A stretch of 64,000 nucleotides of DNA from Stratiolaelaps scimitus (taxonomy: Eukaryota > Arthropoda > Arachnida > Mesostigmata > Laelapidae): assembly GCA_019614645.1 (NCBI GenBank), contig JABWDB010000032.1, positions 806,001 through 870,000 of the forward strand, written 5' to 3'. The notes under the pieces were generated by a model. The model made no database searches. It was given only the letters and a program-made list of their open reading frames with translations, and was not told where the DNA came from. Shown here piece by piece: positions 1 through 11,515 of this stretch. The translations under genes were made by a program, and so were the position numbers. Each line of letters starts with the position of its first letter. Position 1 is the first letter of the stretch.

Positions 1-686
1 TCCAGCAGATCGGATCCAACACTCAGGTGGCCGCGAAACACTTCCGTTGCGCAGGGGCCTCTTACGAGAGCATGGTGAACGACTACTATAACATGAACAA
101 GAACAAGAGTAGCAAGCCGCCACCATACGGCTTCAATGACCTCTTTAATCCCGAGGACTGCATAATGTTTACACCAACACTCCTGCACCCTGAGGGTAGG
201 GGTCAGATAACGCTGACGTCGAGCAACCCTCTCGACAAACCGATTGTCGACCTGGTGACGACAGCGAGCGAACGTGACATGCTCCTCTTTGGCGAGCTGT
301 GGCAGACCGTGAAACGAATCGCCAACGGGGGCTTTGTGGACAAGAGGGGTGCCTTCAACAATCTCGTATTTGATGAATGCAAGGGTATCCCGGATCGGGA
401 GTCATACGAGTTCGGTGCTTGTCAAGCCAAGCCGTTTATGAAGACCGCGTGGCATATGTCCGGCACCTGTCGGCTGGGAAACTCATCAGATCCAATGGCC
501 GTCGTCGATGAGGACTTCAACGTAATTGGAGTTGGAAACCTGAGCTTGGCCGATGGCTCGATCCTGCCTTGTCCAACTTCCGGACACATGATAGCCACTG
601 TCGCCGCTCTGGCCGAGATGGCGGCCTGCCAACTCCTGAAAGAGCAGAACAAGATGCCTGCGAAATGCAACGTCGGCGTTCTATGA
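1..686 (+). CDS. GMC oxidoreductase, C-terminal part (5' end outside window)
   Basis: The frame is open from base 3 to the TGA at 684-686, giving about 227 residues of a protein whose N-terminus lies before the window. It matches the C-terminal substrate-binding and active-site domain of the GMC family (FAD-dependent glucose/choline dehydrogenase-like enzymes). The stretch HPEGRGQITLTSSNPLDKP is the usual 'P.S.G.v.l.s.dP...P' start of that domain. AWHMSGTCRLG (His codon 453-455) carries the conserved active-site His, followed by AVVDEDFNVIGVGNLSLADGS, and SGHMIATVAALAE carries the second catalytic-pair residue (His codon 585-587). The FAD-binding Rossmann part (GxGxxG) is not in the window. 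An AG|GT at 25-28 could be a splice acceptor, but the frame is open upstream of it, so I cannot decide. Arthropods have many GMC paralogues in cuticle, immunity and ecdysteroid metabolism, so substrate and symbol are left open. The family call is firm. Confidence 0.9.
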   Translation, partial: QQIGSNTQVAAKHFRCAGASYESMVNDYYNMNKNKSSKPPPYGFNDLFNPEDCIMFTPTLLHPEGRGQITLTSSNPLDKPIVDLVTTASERDMLLFGELWQTVKRIANGGFVDKRGAFNNLVFDECKGIPDRESYEFGACQAKPFMKTAWHMSGTCRLGNSSDPMAVVDEDFNVIGVGNLSLADGSILPCPTSGHMIATVAALAEMAACQLLKEQNKMPAKCNVGVL

Positions 687-725
687 TGGGTGCAAACGTT
701 GGTCAACAACGCCGATTAGACTGAC

Positions 726-731
726 AATAAA
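726..731 (+). terminator. Poly(A) signal of the GMC gene
   Basis: AATAAA lies 40 bases after the GMC stop codon, a normal distance for a short 3' UTR. Further A-rich signals downstream (about 870-905) belong to a dispersed repeat (family F) and could act as alternatives. Confidence 0.6.
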
Positions 732-802
732 TTGGAGTTAAATTGCTTCGAATTTCTCCTCTGGATTCTTTGTGTCTATGGTACGCCTGTGCTCGCTTTA
801 TG

Positions 803-933
803 TCAAAGTTTCAAGTTTCAAAATCCAGTTGCTTTTCGGGACTGCAATATAATGCACTTTAGTTTTCGATAAAATATAAAAATAAAAAGAAATAAAAATA
901 AAAGGGTTTTTTTTGCACCTCAGCTCACACTGA
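803..933 (-). repeat. Family F dispersed repeat, copy 1
   Basis: The reverse complement of this stretch aligns along its length with 32446-32595. Shared landmarks are GTGAGCTGAGGTGCAAAAAA, a T/A-rich block, ACTAAAG, TATATTGCAGT and TTTTGAAACTTGAAAC. It starts about 115 bases after the GMC stop, so a GMC transcript using a late poly(A) site would carry it. Its class is unknown and no tRNA-like boxes are visible. Confidence 0.6.
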
Positions 934-947
934 TCTAAAAAGGTTAA

Positions 948-999
948 AGGTTCTATTCAAGGTTTATTAAAACAACTGAAATATCACAATGCTTAAGTT

Positions 1000-1001
<2 letters not shown>
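948..1001 (-). mobile_element. SINE family A, 3'-end fragment
   Basis: It contains the inverted family A tail: AAGGTTTATTAAAACAACTG, then CACAATGCTTAAGTTCT. It abuts the (AT)n tract that follows. The tRNA-like head is absent. Confidence 0.5.

Positions 1002-1050
<49 letters not shown>
1002..1050. repeat. (AT)n microsatellite
   Basis: Uninterrupted AT dinucleotides over about 49 bases, directly next to a family A fragment. Confidence 0.95.
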
Positions 1051-1053
<3 letters not shown>

Positions 1054-1480
1054 ACCAGGTGGCCGAACAACTCAAACCTCCATTGTAATATTTCATAGGT
1101 TTCGCCTCATCAGTGAAAGGATTCAACAAGCGTGCTGACTCGCTAATTTGTCGCTCGGCAATGACGACATCTGTTCCATAGCAAAGAACCGAGACAGTTC
1201 AACGGGAGTTTCCAATGATCACAAACAACGATTTGGAATAACCTTGCTCACAGTGTACACGCGTGGATATAATGAAAAATAAGCCCGATATTGTCTATAT
1301 TCACATGTGTGGCTCAGAAATTAAACACTCCCATTTTATAGAACCCACTCCTTTCTAACTTAGTGTATCCGGAAAGAGAGGAACGAATCGTGAAGATTTA
1401 TTCTTAACATTGAAATCGGCAAATATTCGTGAGTAGCTCATAGGGTCTCATAATTTTCTTAACACCCTATATTATACCAA

Positions 1481-1482
<2 letters not shown>

Positions 1483-1512
<30 letters not shown>
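1483..1512. repeat. (AT)n microsatellite
   Basis: Uninterrupted AT dinucleotides, about 30 bases. Confidence 0.95.
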
Positions 1513-1514
<2 letters not shown>

Positions 1515-1719
1515 CATTATACCTAAGGTTCGGAGTGAATGTCGTAAGGTGAATAAATTGTGTATTTGAAACATTCTGTATACTTGTTGTATGATGTATA
1601 TTGCTACGAAGCGTACTATAACGACGAAGCATAGGGCGATGACTACGATTTGTCCTGCATATGTCTGACACCCTTCAACGTCGGCGACCAATCGAGCTGT
1701 AATTCAATTGTCTTCCTCT

Positions 1720-1753
1720 ACAACAGGAAGATATTCAAGTATCTTCCTGTTGT
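1720..1753. repeat. Perfect inverted repeat (14-bp arms, 6-nt loop)
   Basis: ACAACAGGAAGATA at 1720-1733 is matched exactly by TATCTTCCTGTTGT at 1740-1753. It can form a stable hairpin. No gene is next to it. Confidence 0.85.
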
Positions 1754-1917
1754 GCAGAGCAAGCGACCTGATAACCCGGCCTTTTTGACGTATGCATGCT
1801 GAGCGAATGTGAAAGCTTTAATGCATACGAATATGATTTTTTGTATGAAAACTTATTATGTTCAGCTTCGGATCTGCGCACGACGTGTCCTCTTCCCTTT
1901 GGTAATGAGGCAAATGT

Positions 1918-1962
1918 CAAGGTTTTATTGGTTTAGTAAAGGAACTGCAGTTTTACGAAGCC
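1918..1962 (-). mobile_element. SINE family A, 3'-end fragment
   Basis: It holds the inverted tail: AAGGTTTTATTGGTTTAGTA, then AAGGAACTGCAGTTTTA. Only the tail remains. Confidence 0.5.
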
Positions 1963-3233
1963 TAAATAGGTATATAGCATCGTTGAAATAATCAACTTTC
2001 ACATCATTCATGGGTAGGCATTATTACAAAACATCGAAATTGGGTCGTCCGCAAGTCAATGAAGGTCGAGGACGATCATTGAATTACGTGTATATATTTT
2101 ACTATTTATTAGTCAATGAGAAAAGTGGACGACAATTGTATCATGTCCGTTGAACGTGGCATACACTTCTAATAACACGTTCCTCTATATACATATATAT
2201 TCTGAGAGATAAACGGAGGGAGCGGTACACAAACTGAGTTGTCGTTTGTGTAGCGAGAGCGTTTGGCCGTGAGGGCCGTGTACGGTCACCGAATATGTCT
2301 GGAGCTGATCGTATATGCTAGACCAAATGGGGGATCACTGTCTACGCTAGTGGGGCTGTCAGTAAAAACACAGTAGTAGTAGTGGTAGTAGCAGGAGGCT
2401 ACTGCCGCGCAGCGGTTGTATTGCACAAACTTGACCGTCTACGACGGCTTCTACTGTCACTCTATTATCAGAGGTCGCGTCTTCCCCGACATCACCTCCG
2501 CTGGTGGCCTTCAGCGCCACTTCAAACAATTCGGCTGGTTCAGGGTGAAGTTTCCATCACTCAATCGGGAAAGCGAAGTACATATTCCTTAACATCGAAA
2601 TTCTGCTATCACAGCACTAGACCTCTTCTAATAATCATATAATCAATTAACATATTACAGAAATTATCACAATCGGTGCTCCTCATAATTTCTGATTAAT
2701 TGACACAATTCACGTGATAATACACACACTTTACACTACTAAAATCACGTATTAATATAGTTGTGGCGTTCGAGCCACAACACACAATTTAAATAGATAA
2801 CGGCCGCTGATTGGTCGAACGGCAAATTTGCGCCCGATCAGGAGCGGCAAATGGAATGCCGCAGGTGTAAACAGAGACAGCACATTACCTAATTTCGAAT
2901 AGGGCCCGCGAGCTCGGCGCGGTTGTCAATAGCACCACTAGTAAAGGTAAAAATATCAAAAGACTAGATATTTCTTGCCGGCTGCGGGCAAAATATATGA
3001 CATATTCTAATAGAATATCAAGAACAAGGGGGAGCCACTTCCTCAAATAGCAATTGCGTTGCCCCCGTGGATATATGTACCCGAAGAAAATCTTCACATT
3101 AAAAAATCGGTTACACGTGGTTCACCTGTAGCCGATGCTAATCTTTCTCCTAACATCAGAAAAAAGCTTCATGATTATATCTCCCGGCTCCCCCAATGTT
3201 TCGAAGGCTACAGGTCTAAAGTAGTGGTCATTC

Positions 3234-3380
3234 GTCAGCGCGGTGGCTTGGACGGCTGAGTCTCTAGCTGTAAAAAGCCAGAGGCCGCAGGTTCGAATCC
3301 CGTTGCACGACATATAAGAGAACTTAAGCATTCTATGCAGTTCCTTTAATAAATCAATATAAAGCCTTACCTTACCTTAC
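3234..3380 (+). mobile_element. SINE family A, near-complete copy
   Basis: The tRNA-like head begins GTCAGCGCGGTGGCTTGGAC (A-box-like), with a B box GGTTCGAATCC at about 3290. The body is GACATATAAGAGAACTTAAG. The tail is TTCCTTTAATAAATCAATA with repeated CTTACCTTACC. Similar sequence recurs on both strands through the window. The spacing of the two boxes is that of a tRNA-derived pol III promoter, but the rest does not fold as a tRNA gene, so it is a SINE. Confidence 0.8.
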
Positions 3381-3467
3381 CATTCATCAAAGAGACGTTG
3401 TTGATATTCTTAGCTTGTTAGTCTGTATTGGCCGCATTGGCCCAGGCTGAATAACGTAATTGCGCAA

Positions 3468-3515
3468 CGAAGGTTAAAACCTTTACTGGTTTATTAAAGT
3501 AACTGCAGAAAAGAA
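3468..3515 (-). mobile_element. SINE family A, 3'-end fragment
   Basis: Inverted family A tail: AACCTTTACTGGTTTATTAA, then AGTAACTGCAG. Confidence 0.5.
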
Positions 3516-4102
3516 TACACGAAATCGAAGGGCAGCCCACAAGGGTCGACATATGGATCAACACAAACTCGCGTTGATTAAGGGTATCCTGTTGTATCCT
3601 GTTGCTCGGGGTGTCACTTCGCTTTGCGTAGTATTCGCATCTGGGTGACGAGGAGAGATAAAGTTGGAAGTATTGTATTGTATCTATCCTCTCGACCCAA
3701 TGGGCACTCCAGCCACTGTTGCTGCTCACACGACTCGGTCACGTTCGCGCCACCCACTGTGGTTTACCAGACGTACACGCGAGGGCCACTTATCGCACCG
3801 CAACGCATCGAGACCCCGCTGTTTCAGCCACTGGCGGTGGTACTTTCAGGTGGCAAAATAATTCAATCGCCTTCGAAGGACGCTGATACGTGGGGATGTA
3901 CGCCGTTGTTCAACGTGATATGGCGGCAGGGCAACTCAAACTTATACTGCAATTCGTAACTATTATATGTAGCGAGATTCAGCTGGCCTCACCACAACCA
4001 AGCCGAGCTGATCGACCTGCTGATAAGCGATATGTACTGCTTTGTTGTATATGTGTGTACTACAATACAACGTTATGGCTAATGAACGGAAGTGAATTTC
4101 TT

Positions 4103-4196
4103 TGCAATTCTTAAGGTCTCTCGATGTGTCACCAGGTTGAACTCGAACCCGCCGCATTCGGCCTCTGGCTTATTTCTGCAGCCAGAGCCACCTGAG
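4103..4196 (-). mobile_element. SINE family A, head and body fragment
   Basis: Inverted copy carrying TTCTTAAGGTCTCTCGATGT, a degraded B box (GAACTCGAACCC read on +) and the CCTCTGGCT...AGCCAGAG palindromic part of the head. Confidence 0.5.
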
Positions 4197-4231
4197 TCCT
4201 TCTAATTTTGTAGGCCCGTGCCGGGCCTGCA

Positions 4232-4290
4232 GGGTAAGGTAAAGGTAAATCCTTGTTGGTTTATTAAAGGAGCTGCAGTTTCACTATGAG
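4232..4290 (-). mobile_element. SINE family A, 3'-end fragment
   Basis: Inverted tail GGTAAAGGTAAATCCTTGTT, then GGTTTATTAAAGGAGCTGCA. It lies next to another family A fragment at 4103-4196. Confidence 0.55.
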
Positions 4291-4607
4291 GGGTGACAAT
4301 CTACTGTAAGTTTTGAGAAGGGTTTGTCTTGCATCTTTCATAGCGTTCGTCTGAGGATGACCCAATCAAATTCTCTAGTGCGTTCTCCTGTGCGTTAGTA
4401 TGTTTCAGTTACCTAGGAGGTATCAAACTGGTATGGACCTGTTAACGATCGAATGTACGAGGATATACAAGCAAATAAGATATCACAAGGCGTTTGCAAT
4501 GAACGAATATATATTTAGTTCTCAATTTTCCTCTAACTTTGACGGCACAACCATAGATTTCTGTCTATAAAAGCGAGTTTTACATTTTCTCAGGCAGTTC
4601 CTATCGT

Positions 4608-4792
4608 GTCGAGCCCGGTGGCGTGGGGCGCTTTGCACTTTGGCGGGAGACACTGAGGTGCTCGGGTTCGATCCCCACCATTGGCACATTTGCATTTAAA
4701 GGGGTTGTCCGTCTTATAAAGCCTTATACCTAAAGCAGTTGTACCGTGGAAGTTAAATGTTGGCTGTGACTCAGCCTAGAAAATCAATTATT
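4608..4792 (+). mobile_element. SINE family B, full-length copy with target-site duplication
   Basis: It is flanked by AGGCAGTTCCTATCGT (4592-4607) and AGGTAGTTCCTATCGT (4793-4808), a 16-bp target-site duplication with one mismatch. The tRNA-like head has an A-box-like GAGCCCGGTGGCGTGG and a B box GGGTTCGATCCCC. The body is GGCACATTTGCATTTAAAGG. The 3' end has TACCGTGGA, TTAAATGTTGGCTG and a terminal stem-loop. This copy defines the family borders. Confidence 0.85.
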
Positions 4793-5850
4793 AGGTAGTT
4801 CCTATCGTCTGAAGCAATACAGAATCAGTTCCGGATAAAGGCCCAAGTCGGAGATGTCCAGGGTTTTGGTGGATGAGAGTCCCACAATACCAGGCGAATA
4901 TCTTAGTCGTAAAGTCGTGGTCTGCATAAGGTATTTTGACCTAAACCTCTTCAAAAAACAAGGCAGTCCCTATCAATGTTTGTTTGCCGTGCTCTGCGCC
5001 CGAGTCCGAGGGCCCTTACTCATCTCTGCCTTGATCTGGGACGTTCGATCTGTCCGATCTCAAATTGTGTGTCTCATCACCTTGTGTGCCGAAGTGAACC
5101 ACGTTACCGACATCGTCGTGCCCGAGAAGTACGGAGGACACTGAAAATAGGCAACTATCTATTTTCGTCGAGGAGACCAATATTTGCAATTAATATTGCA
5201 AGAATAATAATTGGGAATAATTTTAATTTTTATTACATGTATTGTAATTGTGACGTGGTAGTTATACCTCACTGAAATGCACGTATAATTAATTCGAGAA
5301 ATAATTCGGTGTTACTTCACCATAATATACACAAGGTAATCATATGAATAATCGAATGAAATCATATAATACCATTAAAAAGTTATTATAAATATTCGAG
5401 CAAATAACAAAATTGAGTAAATTCAACGCTTATCTGTGTGATACAGACGCGTACAATTGAACACAATCGAATATAAATAACTGTTTCCATAAAAAAAAAC
5501 TTGAGATTTCGCTTAGGTTCTATGATAATGACTCTCTCTTATTGAAATTAATAATCCCTTATTATTTTTTCTCCTAAAATTATGATGAAAACTGTTGCTG
5601 CAGATGAGCTATCGAATTGATACATTATTCAAGTGAAATTAGCGGTAAAGTTCAAACGGAAGAAAACGCTACGAGAGCTTGGTCATACTAGATTTCCAAA
5701 GGAAAAACGAACTATCATAGCTGACGAGACACCCTCCCTTAGGAACATGATGATAATAATAATAATAATAATTAATAATAATTATTATTATAATTAATAA
5801 TAAGGAAAGTAACATGATGACAAAAAATGACATACCACATGCGTAGTAAA

Positions 5851-5980
5851 GTAAGTAAAGGTAAAGGTTTATTGGTTTATTGAAGGAGCTGCAATTGTTA
5901 CCATGCTTAAGCTCTCTTTTATGTCATCACGCAGCGGGGCTCGAACCTGCACCCTCTGGCTTCCGATAGCCAGAGACATA
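5851..5980 (-). mobile_element. SINE family A copy
   Basis: Inverted copy with GTAAAGGTTTATTGGTTTAT, GAAGGAGCTGCAATTG, ATGCTTAAGCTCTCTT, an inverted B box GGGGCTCGAACCTG, and CCTCTGGCTTCCGATAGCCA from the head. Confidence 0.7.
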
Positions 5981-6129
5981 GGGACATTTATCGACATCTG
6001 CCTGTAAGCCAACCCAATTGAAGGAGATTGGTCAACCCAGTTTACAAGATTTCCCTTTGGGCATTCGTATAATGGAAAAAAAGAACATTTGCCTAGCTCA
6101 GGGTGCAATTTCAACCAAGGTACAATGGT

Positions 6130-6240
6130 TCCCTTCGATGGTTGAGTTGTGAGGAGTCTTGCACTGCTAGATCGGACGGCAGGAGAGGGGATATCTGTTC
6201 AGGTTGAAATCCTGCTGTCAGACGCTTTGGAGAACCTTTG
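6130..6240 (+). mobile_element. SINE family C, head
   Basis: The tRNA-like head reads GATGGTTGAGTTGTGAGGAG, CTTGCACTGCTAGATCGGA, then a B box GGTTGAAATCC and CAGACGCTTTGGAGAACCTT. The body is broken by an ATC microsatellite (6244-6276). Confidence 0.55.
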
Positions 6241-6243
6241 GAT

Positions 6244-6276
6244 TTCTTCATCATCGTCATCATCATCATCATCATC
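6244..6276. repeat. (ATC)n microsatellite
   Basis: ATC/TCG triplets inside a family C copy, where other copies have CTTTATCATCTTTC. The repeat appears to have grown from that motif. Confidence 0.8.
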
Positions 6277-6779
6277 GTAGTTCGTTATATGTGTGGATTC
6301 TTCCCGGATTGAACAGGTTTAAAAAGGAAGGACTAAAAATACTAAAGGTTGCCCCGATAGCGCCTTGAAGGTGAATACCCAAAGGTGAATCCGAGGCCCG
6401 TGTCACACGACTGAACAATGGGGGGAATAACTGAAGGTCAGCTTTGAAACACTCTTAAATGAAGGATGGTGAGGGTGTTAACGGAGATATAACGTATGTA
6501 GTTCATTAAAAGGTATAAGTTTCAGCTAGCTGAACACATACAGTAGAAAAGTGGTCGTTTTTTTGAGAACTTACACAATATATATATATTTTTTTCTTCT
6601 TCTTTATGATATATATATATAAATATGATATATGATATATATGTTTATATAAAATGGACTGTGTCTTCTCGCGATATCTAAGTCACCGTGCGCTCGAAGG
6701 CGCATGGAAAGGTAATCATTTAAAATACAGTACATATAGTGGCACTTTTTAACGCACAACACGGTACGCCATAGGCAGA

Positions 6780-6897
6780 GAAAAAGCAAAGGTGGTCCGG
6801 ACAGGTCCTCATAGTAATACTTAAAAGGTTAAGAGCTGAGGCCTGTCAGATAGGGGAGGCTCAGCTGAGGGTCAGCTCGAAAAAACAGTTAACAGTT
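6780..6897 (+). mobile_element. SINE family C, 3' part
   Basis: It contains AAGCAAAGGTGGTCCGGAC, AGGTCCTCATAGTAATACTT, AGGTTAAGAGCTGAGGCCTG and the terminal hairpin CAGCTGAGGGTCAGCTCG followed by A-rich sequence. It may be the distal half of the copy whose head is at 6130. Confidence 0.7.
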
Positions 6898-7051
6898 AAC
6901 ACGGTACGCCAAATTCAGCTGATCAGTAAGCAAATCAGTTAGCTTGTCAAGATTGTAGAAACACGAAATAATTGTGAATGGCAGCAATTGCATTGACTGT
7001 TATTTGGACTTCATTAACAACGAGGACAATGTCACGTAAGCCTGTATCCTG

Positions 7052-7112
7052 TTTTTTTTTGAAACGAGGAAATTTTCTACAAACGCACGGACACCACCAA
7101 AGAAGCCTATCC
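7052..7112 (-). repeat. Family E poly(A)-tailed repeat, 3' fragment
   Basis: Inverted: a T run, then GAGGAAATTTTCTACAAACG and CACGGACACCACCAAAGAAG. The same motifs occur at 60751-60914 (same orientation) and 29657-29823 (opposite orientation). Confidence 0.55.
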
Positions 7113-7602
7113 TGGTCGACTGATATTGTACGAGTAACAAATAGCGCTGTCTACCGTATAGATGATCTGCGACCAAGGCAAACTATCAACATTGTGTGCT
7201 TCGATGAGAGGGTCTTCAAAAATGATGCTAACATTTCTCGATATGCCGTGTGCTTTCAGCCCATATGTCCGCTATGGTAGCTGGCGTACTATTATATATT
7301 TAGCAGCAACTTGGTTGTATTCGCTTAACCAAAAAACCCCAATACAACGCTATCAAATATACGGGACTTTTCCGGGTGACTGGGGCCCTGGATCGAAATG
7401 CAACAACAGCACATGATAAACACTGCATCCAAATACAACTAAGTCTCTGAAGAACAAGAGGAAGACAGGATTCTAGAACTAGACAGGCTGACTCTGATGG
7501 TTCCAAATGATCGACGTCATCGTAGCTTCGTCAGTGAGTAAACGAGAATAGGGTTGGACATAATATCCTCTTTTAGCTGTAGGTATTGTATGAACGGAAT
7601 TG

Positions 7603-7653
7603 TATGATATTATACAATCAACAACAACTATGATATTATACAATCAACAACAA
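7603..7653. repeat. Tandem duplication, 26-bp unit, two copies
   Basis: TATGATATTATACAATCAAC plus ACAACA is repeated head to tail. It is an ordinary small duplication. Confidence 0.8.
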
Positions 7654-7689
7654 GGCAGCAAACAGCAGACTATGCGTATAGTTTCCGGG

Positions 7690-7845
7690 GTGACCCACGT
7701 TTACCGTCCACGGTACAAGTGCGTTCGGCATAACGATTCATAAGGCGGACGCACCCCTTTAAATGCGAATGTGCCAACGGTGGGGATCGAACCCGGGTAC
7801 CTACGTCCGGCTCCGCCGATAGTAACACATACGAACACCAATATG
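7690..7845 (-). mobile_element. SINE family B copy
   Basis: Inverted copy with ACCGTCCACGGTACAAGTGC, AATGCGAATGTGCCAACGG and an inverted B box GGGGATCGAACCCGGG. The A-box end is degraded. Confidence 0.65.
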
Positions 7846-7986
7846 CACACAGCTTCTGAGGAGCCGTTCGACGACTAGATGCTCTCATCTACATATATCT
7901 CCCATATCTATTATGTATAAAATAGCACTACTTTTGGAAGCTTGTAGCTAGTTAAACAAGTTTAGGACAAAGGGTCCGAGTATAAC

Positions 7987-8780
7987 ATGCTATCAATGTG
8001 CGCAGGTCCAGGGAGAGCCTTGAACGAGCTGTTGGAGGGGATCTGTAATACGCTAAAGATAAACGAGGCGTATGAACCAGGGAATGATGAGCCTGACCCC
8101 TACTGGCCTGCCGGCCCGCGAAGTCGAAGCTCGCTGCATCTGTCAAAAAAGTTAACTCTGTGGGAGTTTAGAACGAACGCTCACCACGGCTAGATGGGCG
8201 GTCCTACAAACGCAGTTGGGCCTGACGGGATGTCCGTGAGGAACAACTCGAATCTCTGGGAGATGAGCGGTGGGAGGGTGCTACCAGCAAAAATTGATGA
8301 GATATTGTGCGTTCGTTGGTCCCAGGAGGTGTACAAACTCGGCGTTTGAGGAACGCCCATACATAAACGAGGTGAGGTGAACACTGAGGTGTTTCTGTAT
8401 CGGACCATTGTGAAAACCCTTTCATGTTGGAAGGGTCCGGGAAAGACGACTACTCCAAAGGGGAATTGTCCTCCTAGAGGATAAATGAGTTCTTACAGAT
8501 ACTATATGATGCTGGAGGCATCCGCACTTCGTGCAGGATACAATACCATTGGTCTCACCGATAGTGCACAGGTTGTTCAAACTAACAAGGTGGATATTGA
8601 CAGCATCGTTTGACATTGCAACAGCTTATCACAGATTGAGCCACGCAGTGATAAGGCTTCACTCGTATCTCTGGTGGAAACAAGACAAGCAACTTCTTCA
8701 AAATACTAGATCGGCACGTTACCAGCTGCAAGCTGATGAATAAGTTGACGCACTGGAGTATCCTCTCACTAGGATTAGTA
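7987..8780 (+). pseudogene. Decayed LINE reverse transcriptase fragment (tentative)
   Basis: Translating 8194-8349 gives ...NAVGPDGMSVRNNSNLW..., in which GPDG is the start of the palm region of non-LTR reverse transcriptases ('..GPDGip...'). After a shift of frame, GTPIHKRGEVNTEVFLYRTIV (about 8350-8412) resembles the following 'rt.lIPK.G......yRPIt' segment. Stops and frameshifts break the rest. The match rests on two short motifs in the expected order, and the catalytic YxDD box is not recognisable. Treat this as a relic at best. Confidence 0.35.
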
Positions 8781-11515
8781 TTAGCGGCAGGGACGTCCTT
8801 GTATATAGTATACAGCATCGCATTGTATCGATCGATATTTCTGTGGATTATCCTTGTATGAGTATTACTTGTACAATGAAACAGAACGGTACCATAGAAC
8901 TCAATATAACACAAATATGTCACGACAAGTAAATCACGTCTTTAGGAATACGTTTACAAGGCATGGAAATATAAATAGGCTAAGGAGGTCCCCTGAGAGG
9001 GCTTGAGCCCGAGCTTAGTTTCTGTGCAGAAGAGGCTTCGGCTCCTCCTCCTCCTCAAGGAACTAACAGATTTAAGCGAAATCGGCAGATTTCAGAAATC
9101 ACTTGGAGGTTTCTCGACACGTGTGTTCCCAACTCTAAACCGAATCACTTTGCATGAGACACGCATAAATACGATATCATGATAAACGAAGTCCACCTGC
9201 TCTTCTACAAAGCTAGTACAGATTTCAAGGAGAAACACAACCCCGATTGCTTCCGGTAGTCGGAGCAACCTTGCCCCCTGATTCAAGAAATGCGATGACA
9301 AACTTCTTGTGACGATTGTACATACTTATATATGTATATATACACCAAACAAATGTAGTGGACTCTCATATTTGATTTGACTTTCTGCGCGCTAGAGGTG
9401 TGACAGGTGTGAATCTAGCAAACTTCGTTCGAAGTTCGATAGATGTCGTAGGATGACAAAAAAACCTTAAACTCCCTTTGAGCACTGCTCGTCCAATACG
9501 AAATATAATGTATCATCGTCTTAGCAAGCCTGTGCTAGTCGCAGCTTCAATCAGGGCAAAAGCACACTCTCTCAAATAGCGTGAACTGCGACGCGATTAA
9601 TTACGAAATTACGAAATTCTATGGCTAGAGAAATCATCGAGCGAGACCATTCCGCGCCGTCCAACTTCCCAATCCCAACTCGTTACGCGGCTACATAATA
9701 AGCGTCTGCGCGTATATCCGATTGGACTTCAGAGCACGCAACGGGTACTTCACCACTCGGGAAAATTGCTCTGAGCCGGAAGGTGGCGAAATATTGGCCT
9801 TATTTTAGCTGAATACAGGATGCCACATATATGATCGTTAATGGTGGACAACATTTTCTATCACGTCCTTATTTATGTTGTGACCATTAAACCAGAACAA
9901 TGCTTGGCAAGGTAGGATCAGGTATAACAGACTCGTAGACAACCGGTATTCCAACTCTACAAGGGTTGCCCGTTTCGCCAACAATAGCACGCTCCTTATC
10001 CGGCAAGGTACGTCGAAGCCACCCACTTTCCCATCTCTCAGGTCTAAACGGGGATAGTTAGAATCCGCCAGGGTAAGCCAGATCCGTATCCGTGCTTGCC
10101 ATTGGCGGCCCAGACAGCAAGGGCAAGTTCGGCCGGTCGGCGGTCGGCTACAGTGTGAACATCCGCTCATCGAAATTGCTGGCCGAGCTCGCCGGCAGAT
10201 CCCACCGCGGGAAGGAGATCAGGGCAGACTGGCGAGGTGTGGTCTCAGCCCTTTGCCAATATCTCGCACGTATTCAAGTGAGGAGGAATCCACCACGGTG
10301 GCAAGAAAGTCGGCGGAATAAATCGCGCATGAGGGGAAAAACCACCTAGTCCTCATTGAACAGAAGAAGCTTGACACACACACACATAAGCGCAACTCGC
10401 ATCATGGCATAGAGCGCCATACATAGAAACCAACACCTCCTGAGATGTCGCTCCCCCGGTTGGGGGTCTGTTGCCCTCCTAAAAATATACCGAGGCGTTC
10501 TCTTGCCACTGGCCTGGGAGGTGGGGGTCTCGCGATCGCTGAGAACAAAACTGCCCTCGCCATCCCGGTCCCAGGGTCCTCTATAGGCGGCAAAGACGTG
10601 TTGTGGCATTTTTGTGTCGGCTTGCCGTAAACACTTCGTATTCGTCTGCGATTGGTTGGCGTCAACACCATCGACATGTGCATAAGGAAAGTGCACACAA
10701 TATTTTCAAATTCGACACCAACATGACCCCCTTTTCTGATTATGTACCTCAATATTATATACTGGCCTAATTGAACAACGTCGGTCAGATCGGTAGATTT
10801 CAATGTGGAGTGACTATAAAAAGCATATATATTAGGCATTTGACCAGCATTAATTCCTGTTGTCTCCTGGGATCAAGGACCATATTCGATTGAATTGGAC
10901 TTCCCACCTTACGGATATGACCTGGCATATCCGACAGCCACATGCTGCCGAACTGATTCATCAACAATGAAACACAGGTTTATCATGGTCAAGAGGGCAG
11001 GCCGAAGGGGTCGGCGCACCGCGCTCCAGATACCTTGGATCAATAGGTTATACTCGAAGTGGACGACTTGCGATAATGCCCATTGGCAAGTGGCGTCAGA
11101 AGAAAGCTGGCACCCATCAACTTGGAAGGCCCAGATGCTGACGGTGACCAAAGGCCGAGCAAAGATTGAAAGTCTGCAAATCTCCTCATCGAAGAAGGGA
11201 AAAAAAGTATTTTCTGATGATTGTGGAAACCGCTCGCTTACCTGGGGCGATTTCGATCAGAGCATTCTGCTGATCGTTCGTGACGCTTTCACACACACAC
11301 ACACACGCACTCACAATTTTAGGACGGTTCGACGTTGTAACCCTGTCTTCGTATTTCGGTCTTGTAATAGGCCAGATTTAAAGGCCTGCATTATACCGTG
11401 TGGAGTTTGATTGGCGAAACACTTCAGCAAGTAAACGATGCCAGGCCACGGAAGGCTCAACGCCGAGAAATATGAGATATGGTTCGACCTGAATCGTTTT
11501 AGTATGTAATTCTTG

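Noticed and set aside
3122..3331. Minus-strand open frame starting [20 protein letters not shown]
   Set aside because: The same start recurs at 23807-24049; both are the reverse strand of SINE family A copies, not a protein gene.
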